Assembly (NCBI GenBank): GCA_018268855.1
Contig: JAFDVR010000019.1
Coordinates: forward strand, 1-64,000
DNA length: 64,000 nucleotides
Source of the DNA: Acidobacteriota bacterium
Lineage (GTDB): Bacteria > Acidobacteriota > Terriglobia > Terriglobales > Acidobacteriaceae
Direction of reading: 5' to 3'
Part shown: one piece after another, positions 50,209-58,514 of the stretch
Layout: each line of letters starts with the position of its first letter
Position numbering within the stretch: position 1 is the first letter of the stretch
Made by a program: the position numbers and the translations under genes
The notes under the pieces: model-generated
What the model saw: the letters and a program-made list of their open reading frames with translations, nothing else
Told to the model about the DNA's origin: nothing
Database searches by the model: none

Positions 50209-51681
50209 TTAGATGAAGAAGCGAAAGCTCGGCAATACAGTTCCCCCTTCTGGTATGCATTTGAGAATGTCTCCGACGCGACGTGCCGCGCGAAGTGTGA
50301 TCGGCTCACCGCCGTCGAACTGCGTGTTGTTCCAATTTAGTTTTGATAGTGAGTGCATTTCTCGCCCTATCTGTTCGAGCGAGGTTTCGGCGCGCGCAAC
50401 CGCCAGTTCAAGGGGGCGGGGGACATACATTCCCGGATACGTCTCGAAAAACTGAACGCTGCCACGTAGGTAAAGCAGTCCAGTGTCGGGTTGCAACCTA
50501 CAGAATGTGCCGCGAAGCGGCGGATAAGTCTTCTCGCGAAAGAAACGGGTAAAAGAGCGCTTCACGCTGATCAGTTCTGTCGTTTCGATGTCGTGATCGC
50601 TGGCAGCACTCTCGAACCCCTCGATCTCTCCAGTGGTTAGGCGCGATGTCTTATGCACAACCAACCGGGCTGGGCTTGTTCGATGTTCCTTTCGATAAAT
50701 GCGAATGGCATTCTTGAGCATCGCGCGCGCGTCCTCAGGTTTCAAGTGGGGTTGTCTGTCATTCTTGTCGAGTTCTGCTTGTGCTCCCTTCACGATGACA
50801 CCCTCTCCACGCTCGTTAAATACTTGAGCCACGCTCGTCAAAATGCGATCACCCAGTAGAGTGCGATAGAAGCTGATTCCGACAAAGCATGTAGTCAGAT
50901 CGCTGGGGCTGCGGAGCAATCTCCACGGTGCTCCCCCTGCTTTGTAGTAGAGCGCTGTGTGGATGTTCCATGCGCGAGTGGCTTCGTCTTGCATCGGTGT
51001 AGAGGCACTTCGGGATTTCGCCTTTCGCTTGCTCTGTCCACCATACGTGGACGGGCGCACCATCTGTATAGGTATTCCCACGCGCATCACTTCGGCCTTG
51101 AGCAAATCGTGAAATGCTGGCGTTCCTAAAGGCGTGCTTTTCATTGGCTCGGAGCTTTCGTCAAGTTCTTCTTCCTGGTAACTTTTCCTGCGTGCCACGC
51201 TAACATCGACAGCTTCCATCACATCCTTGGGAGGTGCGCACACAATTACCATCGGTCCACCACTTTCGACGACGCTCGATATGTGCTCTGTGAAAAGACG
51301 AACGAAATCGGCGACGAGTGTCTTGCTCCCAGGCTTCTTTAGAACTTCGTCGATGTCTCTCTGGCGAATAGCCGAGGACCAGCGATCATGGAAAACTAGT
51401 TGGGAGCGGAAAGTAACCTCGCTTCGGAAGCCAGGAAACTGGGGAAAGAGGTTAACGAGCCGACTCTTCTTGGCCTCGATGCCCACTTCACAGCGCCCAA
51501 ACCATGAGCGAACACCTTCGATCGTCTCGGTAGTCCCAACAATTCCGACGCGTATCTGGTTTGGAGCGGTAGTCTCTCCAATATCCAAAGGACCAAAATG
51601 CATTAGTCCGTGGCGAATATCTACATGAGTGCCGCCTTCACCAAATTCAAGCTCAGGCTCATCGAAGAAGTCCATTTTCAT
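50209..51681 (-). CDS. Short prokaryotic Argonaute (MID-PIWI), catalytically inactive
   Basis: 490 residues, with only the MID and PIWI domains. PIWI motifs seen include PWRLL, CFVGISFYRTLL, LVVHKTSRLTTGEIEGFE, TLRAARRVGDILK and LNWNNTQFDG. Active long Argonautes have an Asp after VG (VG[IL]D); here it is Ser (VGIS), so no cleavage is expected. The MID region contains IPIQMVRPST. The protein should load a guide RNA and bind target DNA, passing the signal to the partner nuclease. Its ATG overlaps the stop of the upstream partner gene by 4 bases, indicating tight co-translation. Together they form a SPARDA-type short Argonaute system. Confidence 0.9.
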   Translation of the reverse strand: MKMDFFDEPELEFGEGGTHVDIRHGLMHFGPLDIGETTAPNQIRVGIVGTTETIEGVRSWFGRCEVGIEAKKSRLVNLFPQFPGFRSEVTFRSQLVFHDRWSSAIRQRDIDEVLKKPGSKTLVADFVRLFTEHISSVVESGGPMVIVCAPPKDVMEAVDVSVARRKSYQEEELDESSEPMKSTPLGTPAFHDLLKAEVMRVGIPIQMVRPSTYGGQSKRKAKSRSASTPMQDEATRAWNIHTALYYKAGGAPWRLLRSPSDLTTCFVGISFYRTLLGDRILTSVAQVFNERGEGVIVKGAQAELDKNDRQPHLKPEDARAMLKNAIRIYRKEHRTSPARLVVHKTSRLTTGEIEGFESAASDHDIETTELISVKRSFTRFFREKTYPPLRGTFCRLQPDTGLLYLRGSVQFFETYPGMYVPRPLELAVARAETSLEQIGREMHSLSKLNWNNTQFDGGEPITLRAARRVGDILKCIPEGGTVLPSFRFFI

Positions 51682-53051
51682 ATCTGATTTTCCTCAGGAA
51701 GTTCCATTGGAAGAAGCCCTTGTGCATCGCTTTCTTCTTCACGTGCTGCGGTCTGCGGGTCATTACGCTTCCATTTACTATCTTCGATTCCAACTTCAAG
51801 TTCGAATTTCTGGAGCGAGCCGAATTGAATCGGCGGCGGCTCTTCTGCAAACAACCCTTTCTCTGGCTGAAGGAAGTTTGCCCAGAACAATACGCAACTC
51901 AACACCGCGCGATTGCCCTCGATTTCTTTGATTTTCTTTAGTCTTTCTTCGTGAAAACGATCGCGCTTCTCTCCATCGGTTGTGAAACGGTAAGTCGGCG
52001 TAATTTCCAAATACCAAGCATCTTCCATGGATCGGAACTGCCCGCGAAACGCGAGATGACGCCGCCATGGAAACACTCTTCCATCCTTGCTGGTGGTTTC
52101 GAAGTTGGAAACGACGGTCAGTTCACTGGCGCGCTTTACCGACTGATAGCTTTGCTTTCTTTCGTCGCCCATCATCGCGAAGCAGTCATCGTCTGACCAA
52201 TAGTGAAGCCGGGAATACAACTGGGTCCGGAGCGTCCGGTTCAAAAGCTGAACGAAGAGTTTTCTCTTCTCCGAATCTTGCGATTCGGAATACTCTGCTG
52301 TTTCAAAGCCTTCAACAGTGCCAGGGTCGCAAACCTCGTTCCACCCGTCCCCCGACAGATCTTCAAAACTGATGATCTTCTTTTCCCATAGAATCCACCC
52401 CGATTTTGGTCGAATACTTCTTGCGTTGAGCACATTCCATACCTCGCCAGCCGATTTGAGTGCTGTGCCTCCGATAAAAATGATCGGGGGCAACTCATCG
52501 ACATGAAGCAGGTTCGTCCAGAGGGTTTCTCGTTTTGGTTTCGGGGCGAGGTAGAGTCCCTGTGCGGGAGCACTGGCCTGAATCAAGGCAGGTAACGCAT
52601 TCATATCGAATTGGTCGCGGCTCTTTCTGAACTTGACCGTAGCAGAATGGTTCGGTTTCCAGTCCTTGAAGACTTGTTGAATCCATACCCAGTACGCCTG
52701 GGATGTTTCCGGGTCGGAGACAATCAGTATGACCGGAATATTGCCTTTTAACCAATATTCGAGATCGCTCGACGAGCACGAATAGCTGAACTCTTCGGCT
52801 TCGTGCCGGATCGAAGAAACGACTTTACTCTGTACCGCGAGTTTTAGCCCGAGGGCGACTCGAGTAGCCGGATCGAACAATTCAATGTGCCCGTCGATCC
52901 CGACTTCATTCGCTCCACTAGGATCCCACCGGGAACCCATTTCCAACAAAATTCTCTCGATCAGATTAATCCCACGTTGACCGACAAGTCCTTGTGCCGA
53001 AAGCGTCTTCGGTTTGATTCCGTTCTGGCGTGCTCGTTTAGTTCGTGCCAT
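51678..53051 (-). CDS. DREN-APAZ protein of a SPARDA system (DUF4365 nuclease fused to APAZ)
   Basis: 457 residues from MARTKRARQNG (an ATG at 53066 would add 5). N-terminal DUF4365-like PD-(D/E)XK nuclease: Glu32 in NLIERIL, Asp53 in GIDGHIEL, and Q74-x-K76 in AVQSK (numbers from the 53051 start). The C-terminal half from TLWTNLLHVDELPPIIFIGG onward has the APAZ-like region known to pair with short Argonautes. On guide-directed target recognition the nuclease is thought to degrade DNA indiscriminately and kill the infected cell. It overlaps the Argonaute gene by 4 bases. Confidence 0.88.
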   Translation of the reverse strand: MARTKRARQNGIKPKTLSAQGLVGQRGINLIERILLEMGSRWDPSGANEVGIDGHIELFDPATRVALGLKLAVQSKVVSSIRHEAEEFSYSCSSSDLEYWLKGNIPVILIVSDPETSQAYWVWIQQVFKDWKPNHSATVKFRKSRDQFDMNALPALIQASAPAQGLYLAPKPKRETLWTNLLHVDELPPIIFIGGTALKSAGEVWNVLNARSIRPKSGWILWEKKIISFEDLSGDGWNEVCDPGTVEGFETAEYSESQDSEKRKLFVQLLNRTLRTQLYSRLHYWSDDDCFAMMGDERKQSYQSVKRASELTVVSNFETTSKDGRVFPWRRHLAFRGQFRSMEDAWYLEITPTYRFTTDGEKRDRFHEERLKKIKEIEGNRAVLSCVLFWANFLQPEKGLFAEEPPPIQFGSLQKFELEVGIEDSKWKRNDPQTAAREEESDAQGLLPMELPEENQI

Positions 53052-53385
53052 CTTTCCATTCTTCACGAATTGGGCCTAGGATTTTATGGTTTCAGCAAGA
53101 AAAGTAAGCATTTGTTTATATGGAGGCACCTCCTTCACAGCTTCACTCCCTCGCCTCTTCCGCGACCCCTCTGTGCGGTCTGCCCCTCTCCAGAATGCCG
53201 ATTTATTTTCCACAACGGATTGGCAAAAAGCCGAAATTGAGGGATATATACAGGTAGGACGGGCGGTTAGATGTCGCCCTGACACATTTCTCACAAAAAT
53301 CCTTGTGTTCTGCGGCAAAATCCGCAGATTTACGGTTATATCAAGTAGACCTCCAATCTTCAATTCCTCTGAAAGTGTCCCCTCG
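53052..53385. other. Divergent intergenic region of the Argonaute operon and the RHH gene
   Basis: About 330 bases with no gene. It should hold the promoter of the Argonaute operon (minus) and of the RHH gene (plus). TCTGCGG-CAAAAT-CCGCAGA (53309-53328) is a 7-bp hairpin/palindrome that could be an operator or RNA element. Nothing else was found. Confidence 0.5.
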
Positions 53386-53535
53386 ATGCGTAACATTGCC
53401 ATAACCGTCCACAACCGCCTCACGGTCTATCTGCCGGAAACCCAACTCCAGCGCATCATTGAACTCAGCGAAGTCACCGGCGCAAGTAAGTCCGAGATTG
53501 TGCGCCGGCTGCTCGCATCTTCCCTTCAAAAATAA
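53386..53535 (+). CDS. Ribbon-helix-helix (CopG/Arc-like) protein
   Basis: 49 residues from MRNIAITVHN. NRLTVYLPETQLQRIIELSEVTGASKSEIVRRLLASSL is a CopG/MetJ/Arc-type RHH pattern: beta strand (LTVYLPE) and two helices. Likely a small DNA-binding regulator, possibly of its own or the divergent Argonaute operon. It precedes the 53550 gene by 14 bases. Confidence 0.75.
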   Translation: MRNIAITVHNRLTVYLPETQLQRIIELSEVTGASKSEIVRRLLASSLQK

Positions 53536-53549
53536 GTACAGAAAAAGAT

Positions 53550-54077
53550 ATGGCACAGACCCAAGCACCAAAAGAAGTCGAGCAGAAGGTAGAGGCTGTC
53601 CAGAAAATGGAATCCAAGTCCGCTGAACCTGTTCTCAGCATGAACGACCTGCTTGCCATCCTCGGCAAGATGTCGGACGCGCAGACCGACCGCCTCGCGA
53701 ATGCGCTCATCGAAGCGAAGAAGCCCTACATCGATCCCAAAGATGTCGAGAATGCAGAAATTATGCGCGCTCAGGCTCGTGAGCAGTACAAGCGCGAAAA
53801 GGAAGGCATCAAGCGGATGCAGGACAACTGTCCACACATCCGTGGGTGTAACCCGCTCTCAGAGATGTCCGACCCATCCGGTCTCACGTCGATTGCCTGG
53901 CACAAGCTGGACAGTGGCGAAGTCATTGGTATCTGCACCTACTGCACCCGTGTATTCAAGTCGGCGGATCCCGACTACCAACTATGGCGGAACAAAAAGA
54001 GCGGTAATAGGTTGTCGGCTGCCGGTGATCGGGAGTTCACAGATCGCGCCGCAGCGCGCGCTGCCGTCTGGGCATGA
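53550..54077 (+). CDS. Hypothetical phage-like protein with putative zinc site
   Basis: 175 residues. The N-terminal half is Gln/Lys/Glu-rich and helical. The C-terminal half has CPHIRGC and CTYC (Cys4), a likely zinc ribbon. I do not recognise a family. It is 14 bases after the RHH gene and in the same direction, so the two are probably one operon in the element's early region. Confidence 0.65.
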   Translation: MAQTQAPKEVEQKVEAVQKMESKSAEPVLSMNDLLAILGKMSDAQTDRLANALIEAKKPYIDPKDVENAEIMRAQAREQYKREKEGIKRMQDNCPHIRGCNPLSEMSDPSGLTSIAWHKLDSGEVIGICTYCTRVFKSADPDYQLWRNKKSGNRLSAAGDREFTDRAAARAAVWA

Positions 54078-54147
54078 CTTTCTCTTAATTATCTGGCGGA
54101 ATCCGACGCGCAGATAGCGGCTGGTGCTTTGCTATTCGGCCAGTCGT

Positions 54148-54182
54148 GGCGGTGGACGATCTTTATCTAGGTCGTCCACGCC
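54148..54182 (+). terminator. Putative terminator/hairpin after 54077
   Basis: GTGGACGA (54152-54159) pairs with TCGTCCAC (54172-54179), extended by GGC/GCC with a bulged G; T-rich sequence (AATTTTCCATTTTC) follows. It would end the 53550 transcript before the replication-like gene. Confidence 0.55.
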
Positions 54183-54315
54183 AATTTTCCATTTTCTAGA
54201 TTCATCACAAGATCACTCCGATGGCTCGGCCAAAGCCGCGGATGTGCCGGGCCGCGTGTTTCTCCAGGGACGCGCGGTCCTAAAAAACATCCTGGAGATA
54301 CACCTGGAGAAGCAA

Positions 54316-55194
54316 ATGAACGTCAACAAAGACGGCGGACGCGCCTTGCGGCGCGCAGTACATGAACTGCCTCTTACAACATTCGGCACTGCGAAGAAGC
54401 CCACACTCCGCCTACGCAAGTCGACACTGGTGGCGATCGCAGAATTCGCGGATGCTGACGGTTCAAATTCCTTCCCTGCCATCGCGCGCCTAGCCGAATA
54501 CGTAAATGTTACCGATCGGAGTATCCATCGTGTTTTGGACGAGCTTGAAAAGCTAGGTCTGCTTGAAATCCAGTCAAAACAGGGTCGTATCTGCGCTCAC
54601 GGAAAGACAAATAGGTATCGCGTTCTTGTTATGCCAAGCCCCTCTAAATGTCAGGTTAATGCGGAGGCAAAGCCCTCTAAATGTCAGATTAATTTGGGCT
54701 CAACACCTGAACTTTGCGAACCTAAACCTGAACTTTGCGAACCTAAACCTGACGCTCTTAAAAGTCAGATAACCATCCATAAACCGTCCTTAATACCTAT
54801 AGAGAGAGAAACTAATCTCTTTCTTAAACTATGGAGAACAGGCAATAAGGTACTTGATGATGGATTGTCCGTTTCTGTTTTTACGAAAAATGAACGTAAA
54901 CCCATCGTGGCCTTATTAGAGCAATACACAGACGACGAATTTGTTGGTGCGTACCGCGCGCATTTGGCAGGGAAAGATGCGTTCGAGCTTAAACATGTTA
55001 ACCGCAACTTTCCAGAAGTGTTAGCGGTTCTCGTGCAGGCTTATCGCGAAGACAAAGCGGAGTCCGCAGAGGAAGTCCAGAAAATGGACGAAGCCCGTGT
55101 CCGACTCGAAGAGCAAGCAGCCAAAGAGAGGGAGGCCACCCTCGCTGCGGCAGACCAAGAGGAAGAACTGGTAGAAGACACGCTCGGAGAATAG
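54316..55194 (+). CDS. Winged-helix replication-organiser-like protein
   Basis: 292 residues from MNVNKDGG, chosen because GGAG lies 7 bases upstream; an earlier ATG at 54124 is unlikely. Residues about 30-110 form an HTH_36-type winged helix (FPAIARLAEYVNVTDRSIHRVLDELEKLGLL). A Pro/Cys/Lys linker follows with duplicated words SKCQVN/SKCQIN and PELCEPK twice, and a helical C-terminus ends in an acidic coiled coil (VRLEEQAAKEREATLAAADQEEE). Phage replication organisers such as lambda O have this three-part plan with the origin repeats in the gene's middle, which is what is seen here. Role inferred, not proven. Confidence 0.7.
   Translation: MNVNKDGGRALRRAVHELPLTTFGTAKKPTLRLRKSTLVAIAEFADADGSNSFPAIARLAEYVNVTDRSIHRVLDELEKLGLLEIQSKQGRICAHGKTNRYRVLVMPSPSKCQVNAEAKPSKCQINLGSTPELCEPKPELCEPKPDALKSQITIHKPSLIPIERETNLFLKLWRTGNKVLDDGLSVSVFTKNERKPIVALLEQYTDDEFVGAYRAHLAGKDAFELKHVNRNFPEVLAVLVQAYREDKAESAEEVQKMDEARVRLEEQAAKEREATLAAADQEEELVEDTLGE
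54640..54747. repeat. Direct repeats inside the replication-like gene (candidate origin)
   Basis: Two copies of CCCTCTAAATGTCAGRTTAA (54640 and 54673, 33 bp apart) and two tandem 21-bp units CCTGAACTTTGCGAACCTAA (54706-54726, 54727-54747). They are in the linker part of the coding sequence, with a partial third unit after 54747. The position inside the replication gene is like the lambda O iterons. Confidence 0.6.
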
Positions 55195-55219
55195 GGTCTG
55201 GTCGGTGTCAGCGCTACTC

Positions 55220-55534
55220 TCACGCCTCCTTCAAGAAAGCAAACATGAGCAGGAGTGAGATGCAGCCCCACACTCCCCAGAACGACTCAATCCGATAGGC
55301 ACCGCACACCACGAAGGCCAGCACTGCCGCGATAGCCAATAGCCCAAAGAAGCGTACCGGAAAACTCTTCTCGTCCTCACGTTCTTTCCGCGCCTCTTCT
55401 GGAGACTTGAAACGGTTGATATCGTTTATGTTCAAAACTGTCCGCCTATGTCGAGAAAATGAATTCCAGAACCACGCTCCCGGTGTACACCCCAGCACCG
55501 CACACGTCAAAGCAAATCGCAGTCGGCACCGCAA
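55220..55534 (-). CDS. Small hypothetical membrane protein
   Basis: 104 residues. Two hydrophobic segments, FFGLLAIAAVLAFVVCGAY and GVWGCISLLLMFAFL, after a charged stretch (KSPEEARKEREDEKSF). A shorter start at the TTG of LNINDINRF is possible. It is convergent with the replication-like gene. No family recognised. Confidence 0.5.
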   Translation of the reverse strand: MRCRLRFALTCAVLGCTPGAWFWNSFSRHRRTVLNINDINRFKSPEEARKEREDEKSFPVRFFGLLAIAAVLAFVVCGAYRIESFWGVWGCISLLLMFAFLKEA

Positions 55535-55839
55535 AATCCTATAACACCGTCATCAGGTTGCGCTCGCCCAGCCTCTATGGCATCCCACACGCACTCCGTA
55601 CTCCCTCGATACTGCTATGCCATCCTCCGATAATCCCGAAAGGCTCAGAAGGCAAGCTGCCCAGGACGGTACTACGAACTGACGGACAACTAAAAGAGCT
55701 CTTATTCCTATGACGGCTAATCAAGTGATCCCATCAAGCACCAGTGTTTTCATGGGTTCGCGCCAAGTATTACCCGACAAACTGACTTTTCGATTTCCCG
55801 CCCTATTTCGGGCGCTTCGCAGAAAGGCGTCATCACGTT
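55535..55839. other. Intergenic region before the 55840 gene
   Basis: Three hundred bases with no gene called. Contains CGGGC...GCCCG-type short pairs (CCCGCCCTATTTCGGGCGC near 55798), but nothing identifiable. The reason for the non-coding stretch is not evident. Confidence 0.4.
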
Positions 55840-56010
55840 ATGGCCGACACACTCACAAATAAGATCAAACGCACCCTAATCGGGATGGTGGAGGACGAAA
55901 AATTGCCTCCAAGCACACGCCTGGAGGCAAGTAGACTACTGCTCGATTTCCTATTTCCAACTCCGTGCGAGCAAACTACGCGGAATGCGCGCGGGCTTCT
56001 CGGAAGTTAG
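55840..56010 (+). CDS. Small hypothetical protein
   Basis: 56 residues, mainly helical and charged (MADTLTNKIKRTLIGMVEDE ... RLEASRLLLDFLF). Too short for family assignment. It ends 4 bases inside the recombinase gene, which is convergent. A weak AGAAAGG lies about 13 bases upstream. Could be a phage small terminase-like or regulatory protein, but this is not shown. Confidence 0.4.
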   Translation: MADTLTNKIKRTLIGMVEDEKLPPSTRLEASRLLLDFLFPTPCEQTTRNARGLLGS

Positions 56011-56561
56011 GCCGATAGAGCCGTATAGAGCGTTTGTCGGGAAATACTGAACTCTCGCGCGACAAGAGCCTTTGGCACACCATGCCCGACACGCTCACGG
56101 ATCGCAATACGCTGTTGCTCAGAGAGCTTGGGCTTTCCACCTCTGTACTTGCCTTTGCGCTTTGCGATTGAAATTCCCTCGCGCTGCCGTTCAAGAATCA
56201 AGGCACGTTCAAATTCAGCAACCGCACCTAGCAGACTCAGCAACAGATTGGACACAGGCGAGTCTTCTCCAGTGAAGATTAGATTCTCTTTGAGGAATTG
56301 GACTTTGACGCCCTTATCGGTAAGCGATTGCACGAGCTTGCGCAGGTCACTCAGATTGCGACCTAACCGATCCATCGAATGTACGACAAATACGTCTCCC
56401 TCGCGGAGATAGTCCAGAGCCGCCTGGAGTTGTGGACGGTTCGCATCTTTGCCACTCGCGTGTTCCGTAAAGGTCTTATCGACCGTAACTCCATCAAGCT
56501 GACGGCTCGTGTTCTGCTCGGCACTGCTAACGCGGATATAGCCAACACGTTTCCCAACCAT
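56007..56561 (-). CDS. Serine recombinase (resolvase/invertase family)
   Basis: 184 residues from MVGKRVGYIRVSS. The catalytic-domain signature YIRVSSAEQNTSRQLDG contains the active Ser; FVVHSMDRLGRNLSDL and a C-terminal HTH (ALVAREFSISRQTLYTAL) complete the small resolvase plan. It acts on dimer resolution or inversion of the element. At this size it is a resolvase or invertase rather than a large serine integrase. Confidence 0.92.
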   Translation of the reverse strand: MVGKRVGYIRVSSAEQNTSRQLDGVTVDKTFTEHASGKDANRPQLQAALDYLREGDVFVVHSMDRLGRNLSDLRKLVQSLTDKGVKVQFLKENLIFTGEDSPVSNLLLSLLGAVAEFERALILERQREGISIAKRKGKYRGGKPKLSEQQRIAIRERVGHGVPKALVAREFSISRQTLYTALSA

Positions 56562-56710
56562 AGAATCCTCCACTCCTGTCCAATCAGGTTCTTAGACGTT
56601 CGAACAGATTTGTCAAACGGGCCGAAAGATAATTTCGTTCAGACAGATTTCAGCGGGTGTTGCGCTGTTTAGCCAAGGTATAGCCTGAATTGACACATCC
56701 AAACGGTGAA

Positions 56711-56732
56711 AAGCCCCGCGTGAAAGCGGGGC
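56711..56732 (-). terminator. Terminator of the 56745 gene
   Basis: GCCCCGC (56713-56719) pairs with GCGGGGC (56726-56732); in the minus direction TTTT follows, so it terminates the leftward gene at 56745. Confidence 0.75.
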
Positions 56733-56744
56733 CTAGCTAGGGAC

Positions 56745-57137
56745 TTAGAGCACGAGACCGAAACCCCGCGCGCGGATCGTATCGGCGGAATTGAATTCAG
56801 CTCGAGTCACCGCAACTTGAGCAGATTTTTCCATCTCTGCAGTCTGTGTTCGCAGTTCCTTCTCAAGTTTCAGTATCTCGGCGCGGTGGGTCCATTTAGA
56901 AACTTTCATCTCGCGCCGCTGCATCTCGTCACGAACTTCATCCGCTGTTTGAACGTTTCCTAAAGCCATTGCAGCGCAGGTCAAATAGTCAGCGGTATTT
57001 TGCTGGCCGGCATGGGAGAGCATCAAGCATCCGCTCTGCATCTCTTCTGCGGTTTGACGTGCGTCACGCTCAATCTCGCGGAGCTCAGTTTTATTGAAGT
57101 CGGAAAGTTCGAACGAAGTTACACTGTGATTAGCCAT
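56745..57137 (-). CDS. Hypothetical coiled-coil protein
   Basis: 130 residues from MANHSVTS; GGAGGACTT precedes the ATG at 57137. Two helical stretches (DFNKTELREIERDARQTAEEM, RAEILKLEKELRTQTAEMEKSAQ) and a central Cys-containing region (CLMLSHAGQ). No family recognised. Divergent from the virion-like operon, in a region that includes inverted repeats. Confidence 0.6.
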   Translation of the reverse strand: MANHSVTSFELSDFNKTELREIERDARQTAEEMQSGCLMLSHAGQQNTADYLTCAAMALGNVQTADEVRDEMQRREMKVSKWTHRAEILKLEKELRTQTAEMEKSAQVAVTRAEFNSADTIRARGFGLVL

Positions 57138-57143
57138 TTTCAA

Positions 57144-57591
57144 GTCCTCCTATGACTTGGTTCGGTTAGGCCGGGGATGTAGTTTGCGCTACATCCCTGT
57201 GCCGTGAATGATTTTCACAACGTATGCGACAATGACAGTTTCTTTTCTCACTGTCAACCCTATGCGCTAAATAATTTTCATTCGCATTAGTTACTAGGTC
57301 ACGAATCGCTCCGCGTAAATACTCAATATGAGTTTCATCGCGACCGTGTCTCGACACTCCCTATGAGTTTGTGAATTCCGCGCGCGCGATTTGTGGATAG
57401 GGGACCCTATACGCGGCGAGGGCCCACCCCGGGGCTGTCCCCCTTGGCCTGCGCGCGTCCGCACCTATCGCCACGCAAACCACCCCTTCTCTTTTCACTA
57501 TTTGAATTCCCCTCTACGCAATGGGCACGACTTTAAAAAGCGAGCCCACCCCTCTTTCAAAAATTATTTCTAGAAATTTTCAGGAGCCTAC
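57144..57591. other. Gene-free spacer before the virion-like operon
   Basis: About 450 bases. Contains GGATGTAG-TTTGCG-CTACATCC (57175-57196), TGACAGT...ACTGTCA (57233-57256), a GC-rich block around 57405-57445, and AAATTATTTCTAGAAATTTT near 57565. Together these look like control elements for the two divergent transcripts. No gene was found. Confidence 0.5.
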
Positions 57592-58509
57592 ATGGCAAAC
57601 AACGATCTCTGGCGCGAGCATTTCGGCGAAAACCTTGTTCGCGCGTCCTTTCTCCCCACAACAACCCAAGAGCCCACCCGGGATGACTTCTACGACTCGC
57701 GTTTTGGCAAAATTGATCGCCCAGGCAATGGCTTCGCTGAAATGCTGAAAAACCCTGACCCTGAATTCCTGAAAATGGCGGCGGAACGCGACCCAAAACT
57801 CCGGAGAGAACTGGACGACGCCGAAGCTGCGGAAGTCGCCAAAGAATTCCTAGCCAAAAATCCTCGTTATTACGCGTCGAATCCCAACTTCGATGCGATC
57901 GTGAGCTTTTTAGGGGAGCAATATCTTGGCAACAGCAATGAGGACGCCGCTGATACCGAACTCGCGCTATACCGCGCAGGACACTGGACGGTGGAGAATC
58001 TAACTTCCGCGTATCAGTCGCTCCTTAAGTTAGGCCATCTTGAAGTTCCCAAGGGTGCTGTCAGAGAACTTACGTCGAAGGAGAAAACAGCCGTCTTGAG
58101 TGCGGTACGTGCGGGGGACATCGAGGGTGCGGTCATTGATTACGTCACCTACGCATACGGCGGAAAACTTCCTAAGTATTCTTCACAACGCGAGTTTCTC
58201 GCTCAGAATAGTGAGTTGGTCGGGAAAGCCTCGGTCTTTGTCTTCTCCCACACGCGCACGGATGTAGCACCTTCCCGCTGGGCCGAGTTCCGCCATCGCA
58301 TAGCGCGCATTCCTATGTTGACTTTGCCCGTCCTTGAATCGGCCTGGGATAGGTTCTGTGAAGAACGCGCTGCCCGTCCTGCATCTGTAGTCACGCCAAC
58401 AGAAGAGGAGAACAAACAAGACGAGAGTTTCGACTTCGATAATTTGCCCATCGAAGAGCTGGGTCGATTGCGCGCCCTCACACTCCGTGAACAGTCTAGG
58501 CGCAAGTAG
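57592..58509 (+). CDS. Hypothetical phage-like protein (operon gene 1)
   Basis: 305 residues, CAGGAGCC 5 bases upstream of the ATG. Acidic, helical, with no recognised family. Segments such as DAEAAEVAKEFLAKNPRYYAS and PSRWAEFRHRIARIP are typical of phage head or core proteins of unknown function. First gene of a rightward operon with 58515, 59335, 59446 and 61002. Confidence 0.6.
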   Translation: MANNDLWREHFGENLVRASFLPTTTQEPTRDDFYDSRFGKIDRPGNGFAEMLKNPDPEFLKMAAERDPKLRRELDDAEAAEVAKEFLAKNPRYYASNPNFDAIVSFLGEQYLGNSNEDAADTELALYRAGHWTVENLTSAYQSLLKLGHLEVPKGAVRELTSKEKTAVLSAVRAGDIEGAVIDYVTYAYGGKLPKYSSQREFLAQNSELVGKASVFVFSHTRTDVAPSRWAEFRHRIARIPMLTLPVLESAWDRFCEERAARPASVVTPTEEENKQDESFDFDNLPIEELGRLRALTLREQSRRK

Positions 58510-58514
58510 GCTTC

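Noticed and set aside
53086..53385. A 149-residue version of the RHH protein
   Set aside because: The upstream 100 codons cover the intergenic control region and show no domain or conserved pattern; the RHH fold starts at 53386.
54124..54315. A longer N-terminus of the replication-like protein
   Set aside because: The upstream part covers a hairpin and has no domain; the start at 54316 has the better ribosome binding site.
54706..54747. A CRISPR array
   Set aside because: Repeats are tandem, too few and inside a coding sequence, with no spacers.
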